Of a stretch of DNA of 64,000 nt, positions 61,315-64,000 are shown piece by piece. The stretch is taken from contig DAOUKR010000025.1 of NCBI GenBank assembly GCA_034421095.1, forward strand, positions 62,001 through 126,000, given 5' to 3'. Both the position numbers and the translations under genes were made by a program. The notes beneath the pieces are model-generated. The model ran no database searches, was not told the origin of the DNA, and saw only the letters and a program-made list of their open reading frames with translations. Within the stretch, counting starts at the first letter, position 1, and the number at the start of each line of letters is the position of its first letter. Source of the DNA: JAGWBG01 sp034421095 (GTDB lineage: Bacteria > Chloroflexota > Dehalococcoidia > Lucifugimonadales > JAGWBF01).

Positions 61315-61343
61315 AGCATACTTAACGAGCTTGTGGATGTCAA
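61315..61343 (-). promoter_or_regulatory. Sigma-70-type promoter of the nitronate monooxygenase
   Basis: TTGACA (61338-61343), a 17-bp spacer and TATGCT (61315-61320) on the minus strand, 27 bp before the chosen ATG. This supports the later start codon. Confidence 0.65.
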
Positions 61344-61447
61344 GAGTGGTGATGTACAATAGCCTCGGCCACATTCGACGACAACGGAAGCCGCTTATCA
61401 CCACTTGATGCTGGAGCGGTTTCGATTTAGGGAAAGGAGAGTATTAC

Positions 61448-62560
61448 ATGAAGTTCGGACTTCTGTATGAGCTTCAAATGCCCAAGCCATGGACCGAGAG
61501 GAGCGAATATAACTGCTTCTGGGAGGCAATGGAGCAAATCGTTCTGGCCGAGGAGGTCGGATTCGAGTACGTCTGGTTCGTCGAGCACCACTTCCTCACC
61601 GAGTTCGCCCACTCCTGCGCCCCGGAGGTTTACCTGGGTGCCCTGAGCCAGCGCACCTCCAAAATACGCCTGGGACACGGAGTCGTACTGCTGCCCATTA
61701 ACCATCCCATCCGAGTAGCCGAGCGTATCGCCACCCTGGACATACTGAGCAACGGCCGCGCCGAGTTCGGTACGGGCCGTTCCAGCAGTGGCTACCAGCT
61801 CACACCCTTTGGTTCAAACGTGGTAGACGCCCGCCCGGCCTGGGATGAAGCCCTGTCCATCATTCCCAGGATGTGGACCGAGGAGATATTCTCCCATCAC
61901 AGCGACCGCTTCCAGATTGAGCCACGCGAGGTATGGCCCAAGCCCATCCAGAAGCCCCATCCCCCCTTGTGGTTGGCCTGCTCCCAGCCCGACAGCTTCG
62001 CCATGGCCGCCAGCAAAGGTCTTGGTGCCCTTTGCTTCACTGTCGGCGAGCCAGGTGAGCTGGAGAGGCGAACCCGTATCTACCGGGACGCTATCGGAGG
62101 GGCAAACCCTGTTGGCGGCTTTGTCAATAACCACGTGGCGTCTTTCAGCCTGGGCATAACCCTGGAGAAGGACAGTGAGGCAAGGGAGCTTGGCCTGCCC
62201 GCCGCTACGTGGTACTTTGCCAACGCACGCGACAGGCTCAGCAAAGACTGGCAGGACGAGGTCTTCATCCCCGAGGACTACAAATATAATGCCAGCCGCT
62301 TCTTCCAGGAAGACCAGTACAGGGAGGATGCCGACCCGAATGAGCTAATCGAAAACGGGACATTCTGCATTGGGAACCCGGACAACTCTATCAAGACCAT
62401 TGCGAAATACCAGGCCGCGGGAGTAGACCAGTTCATGGTCTGTATGCAGTCCGGCAGGATTCCCCACGAAAAAATCATGGAGTCCATACGACTCTACGGC
62501 AAACACATCATCCCCCACTTCAAGCAGAAGGAGAACGGGGCAGTCTCTACGGGCGCATGA
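61448..62560 (+). CDS. LLM-class flavin-dependent monooxygenase
   Basis: A 370-residue luciferase-like enzyme: MKFGLLYELQMPKPW, AEEVGFEYVWFVEHHFLTEF, TLDILSNGRAEFGTGRSSSGYQL and VWPKPIQKPHPPLWLACS. The EHHF and GRS positions are typical of the alkanal/limonene-monooxygenase-like groups. Diverges from the four-gene block and from the 311-aa copy. AAAGGAG lies before ATG 61448. It faces the nitronate monooxygenase divergently. Confidence 0.9.
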   Translation: MKFGLLYELQMPKPWTERSEYNCFWEAMEQIVLAEEVGFEYVWFVEHHFLTEFAHSCAPEVYLGALSQRTSKIRLGHGVVLLPINHPIRVAERIATLDILSNGRAEFGTGRSSSGYQLTPFGSNVVDARPAWDEALSIIPRMWTEEIFSHHSDRFQIEPREVWPKPIQKPHPPLWLACSQPDSFAMAASKGLGALCFTVGEPGELERRTRIYRDAIGGANPVGGFVNNHVASFSLGITLEKDSEARELGLPAATWYFANARDRLSKDWQDEVFIPEDYKYNASRFFQEDQYREDADPNELIENGTFCIGNPDNSIKTIAKYQAAGVDQFMVCMQSGRIPHEKIMESIRLYGKHIIPHFKQKENGAVSTGA

Positions 62561-62566
62561 AGAAGC

Positions 62567-62591
62567 AGGGGCGGGTCTTAGACCCGCCCCT
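62567..62591. terminator. Stem-loop between convergent genes
   Basis: A perfect 11-bp stem, aggggcgggtc / gacccgcccct, with a 3-nt loop, between the convergent LLM and gamma-glutamyltranspeptidase genes. It has no long T-run, but position and stability suggest a bidirectional terminator. Confidence 0.5.
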
Positions 62592-62612
62592 ATGGTTGAC
62601 CTGTAAGGCGAT

Positions 62613-64000
62613 TCACCACCCCATCGCGTAGTTGTCCCTGCGGGGGTCTGCGCCACCAATAAGGATACCACGCTCCCGATCCACCATGATTCCACTCATC
62701 CCGCCCGTTGCGGTTGTCCAGTCGGGCAGCCAGTCAACTTTATGACCCATCTTGTCCAACTCGGCAGCTACCTCCTCGCTGAAGCGGCCTTCTATGCTGA
62801 GTCGGCCCGGATAATAGGCATGGGGCCAGAAGGAACTGGGGAAGCTGGTCGAGCGCGCCCGAGGCTCCTCTATCGCCTGTTGGGTATCAAAGCCAAACTC
62901 CACCATGTTGAGGAACATCTGGACCATGGACTGCACCTGGGCATCTCCACCAGGGGTCCCGAAAGGCATGAACAGATGTCCGTTCTTGAGCACCATAGCC
63001 GGGTTGGGGGTAAGGCGAGGGCGCTTCCAGGGCTCCGCACAAGAGGGATATTCGGGGTCCAGCCAGGACTGGCTGCCCCGGGATGAGATAATCATACCCA
63101 GTCCGGGCACAATGGGCCCTGAGGTTATGAAATCGCTGGGAGTGGCGGAAAAAGCGTTGCCCCACCTGTCCACCACACAGGTGTAGCTGGTATCTGGCTC
63201 CACGGCCGCGGTCCTCGGAATCGCGGGTACGTGCCCCCGTGTCCTCACCTTACCCTCGTAGGGCCAGGGGTCGCCCTCGGGAGGCATCTCCGGCCAGGCT
63301 TTCTTGGGGTCTATGGCGTTCCGGCGGTCGGCGGCGTATCCCCTGGAGAGTAGCCCGGCCATCGGCACGTCCACAAAGTCCGGGTCCCCATAGTAGTTGT
63401 GACGGTCGGAGAAGCCCAGGTTTATGGCTTCAATGACCGTATGGACATACTGTGCGGAGTTATGGCCCATACCCTGGAGGTCGAAACCCTCCAGGATTTG
63501 CAGAATCTCGATGAGAGTCGGACCCTGACACCAGGGGCCGCAGGTGTAGAGGGTGTAGTCCTTGTAGGTCCCTACCTGGGGTTTCTCAATCTCCACACTG
63601 AACTGGGCAATGTCATCGTAGGTGATGAGTCCGTCTTGCTCCTGGGAGAATTGGCCCATCTTTTGCGCCACCTCTCCCTTGTAGAAGTAGTCCCTGGCAG
63701 CCCTTATAGCGCCTTCTCGCCCCTTGTGGGAGTTGGCCTTCTCCACGTCCACCATCTGCCGGAAGACGTTGGCAAGGTCTCTCTGCACAACTACCTGACC
63801 CTGATGTAGAGGCTTGCCCCCCGGCAAGAAAATCTCGGCGCTGCTCTGGAACTGTCCTATGTACTCCTGGGATGCGTGGGCGTGTCTGCTCAGAAGGTAG
63901 GAGGTGGGAAAGCCATTACCCGCCAGCTCGATGCTGGGGGCCACCACCTGCTCGAAGGTCATGGTGCCGTAGTGTTCCAGGGCGGTTAGCCAGGCGTCAC
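62613..64000 (-). CDS. Gamma-glutamyltranspeptidase family protein (5' end outside the window)
   Basis: At least 462 residues of an Ntn-hydrolase of the gamma-glutamyltranspeptidase family. The visible part includes VEKPQVGTYKDYTLYTCGPWCQGPTLIEILQILE and the nucleophile region DTSYTCVVDRWGNAFSATPSDF, where the Thr after Asp is the likely autoprocessing nucleophile. FGTPGGDAQVQSMVQMFLNM matches the small subunit. The frame is open to the edge of the window, so the start and part of the large subunit lie outside. Substrate (glutathione or other gamma-glutamyl compound) is uncertain. Confidence 0.9.
   Translation of the reverse strand, partial: DAWLTALEHYGTMTFEQVVAPSIELAGNGFPTSYLLSRHAHASQEYIGQFQSSAEIFLPGGKPLHQGQVVVQRDLANVFRQMVDVEKANSHKGREGAIRAARDYFYKGEVAQKMGQFSQEQDGLITYDDIAQFSVEIEKPQVGTYKDYTLYTCGPWCQGPTLIEILQILEGFDLQGMGHNSAQYVHTVIEAINLGFSDRHNYYGDPDFVDVPMAGLLSRGYAADRRNAIDPKKAWPEMPPEGDPWPYEGKVRTRGHVPAIPRTAAVEPDTSYTCVVDRWGNAFSATPSDFITSGPIVPGLGMIISSRGSQSWLDPEYPSCAEPWKRPRLTPNPAMVLKNGHLFMPFGTPGGDAQVQSMVQMFLNMVEFGFDTQQAIEEPRARSTSFPSSFWPHAYYPGRLSIEGRFSEEVAAELDKMGHKVDWLPDWTTATGGMSGIMVDRERGILIGGADPRRDNYAMGW

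Overview
The window looks like a chromosomal segment of an uncultivated Chloroflexota bacterium, most likely Dehalococcoidia / SAR202-like. This is inference from content. There are six luciferase-like flavin-dependent monooxygenases (LLM/FMNO), a nitronate monooxygenase, two CaiB/BaiF CoA-transferases, a DUF3090 + SCO1664-family pair known from Actinobacteria and Chloroflexi, Pro/Thr-rich lipoproteins and moderately high G+C. No rRNA, tRNA, CRISPR array, phage or transposase gene was found.

Layout. 1-4.8 kb: partial selB, then an R-M island (controller, PD-(D/E)xK endonuclease, D12-class adenine methyltransferase whose 3' end overlaps the endonuclease convergently), then hemW. 4.9-10.6 kb: small membrane protein, holA, and a minus-strand operon of 2-oxoacid dehydrogenase E1 alpha/beta, a PHP phosphoesterase and an OppD-type ATPase. 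10.5-15.6 kb: trpS, an inositol-monophosphatase-family gene, a carboxymuconolactone-decarboxylase-like gene and two CaiB/BaiF CoA-transferases, co-directional and partly overlapping. 15.7-20.2 kb: four tandem LLM monooxygenases.

20.4-27.7 kb is the most unusual region. It is a minus-strand array built from repeated units. Each unit has a near-identical promoter/leader, a lipoprotein (signal peptide, Cys27, Pro/Thr linker, a domain resembling the N-terminal domain of the trypsin-like protease at the array's end, and in three copies an extra C-terminal domain), and then either a 41-51-codon mini-ORF or a full 716-aa trypsin-like protease. The mini-ORFs match residues about 90-130 of that protease. 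Flanks and leaders are far more conserved than the mature lipoproteins, so the array looks like a duplicated and diversifying surface-protein locus with decayed or repurposed protease copies.

27.8-43.5 kb: another LLM enzyme, an MBL hydrolase, an alpha/beta hydrolase, a TPP enzyme, DUF1800 and NHL-repeat proteins, the DUF3090/SCO1664 pair, a hicBA module with a frameshifted hicA, a zinc-ribbon membrane protein, a 3-hydroxyisobutyrate-dehydrogenase-like enzyme, a split D-glutamate-cyclase-like pair (DUF4392 + DUF1445) and an atypical OmpR-type regulator. 43.5-47.5 kb: rpsU with a perfect sigma-70 promoter, purQ, purL and an orphan CoA-transferase beta subunit. 47.7-64 kb: polysaccharide deacetylase, Zn alcohol dehydrogenase, GNAT, methyltransferase, a PD-(D/E)xK protein, a split-barrel flavoprotein, a GlcG/HbpS protein, a MacB/FtsX-type ABC exporter, a GSAM-like aminotransferase, a SelA-like PLP enzyme, nitronate monooxygenase, LLM monooxygenase and a partial gamma-glutamyltranspeptidase. 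Short palindromic repeats built on 'attcccgc' or 'attccg' hairpins are scattered through the intergenic gaps.
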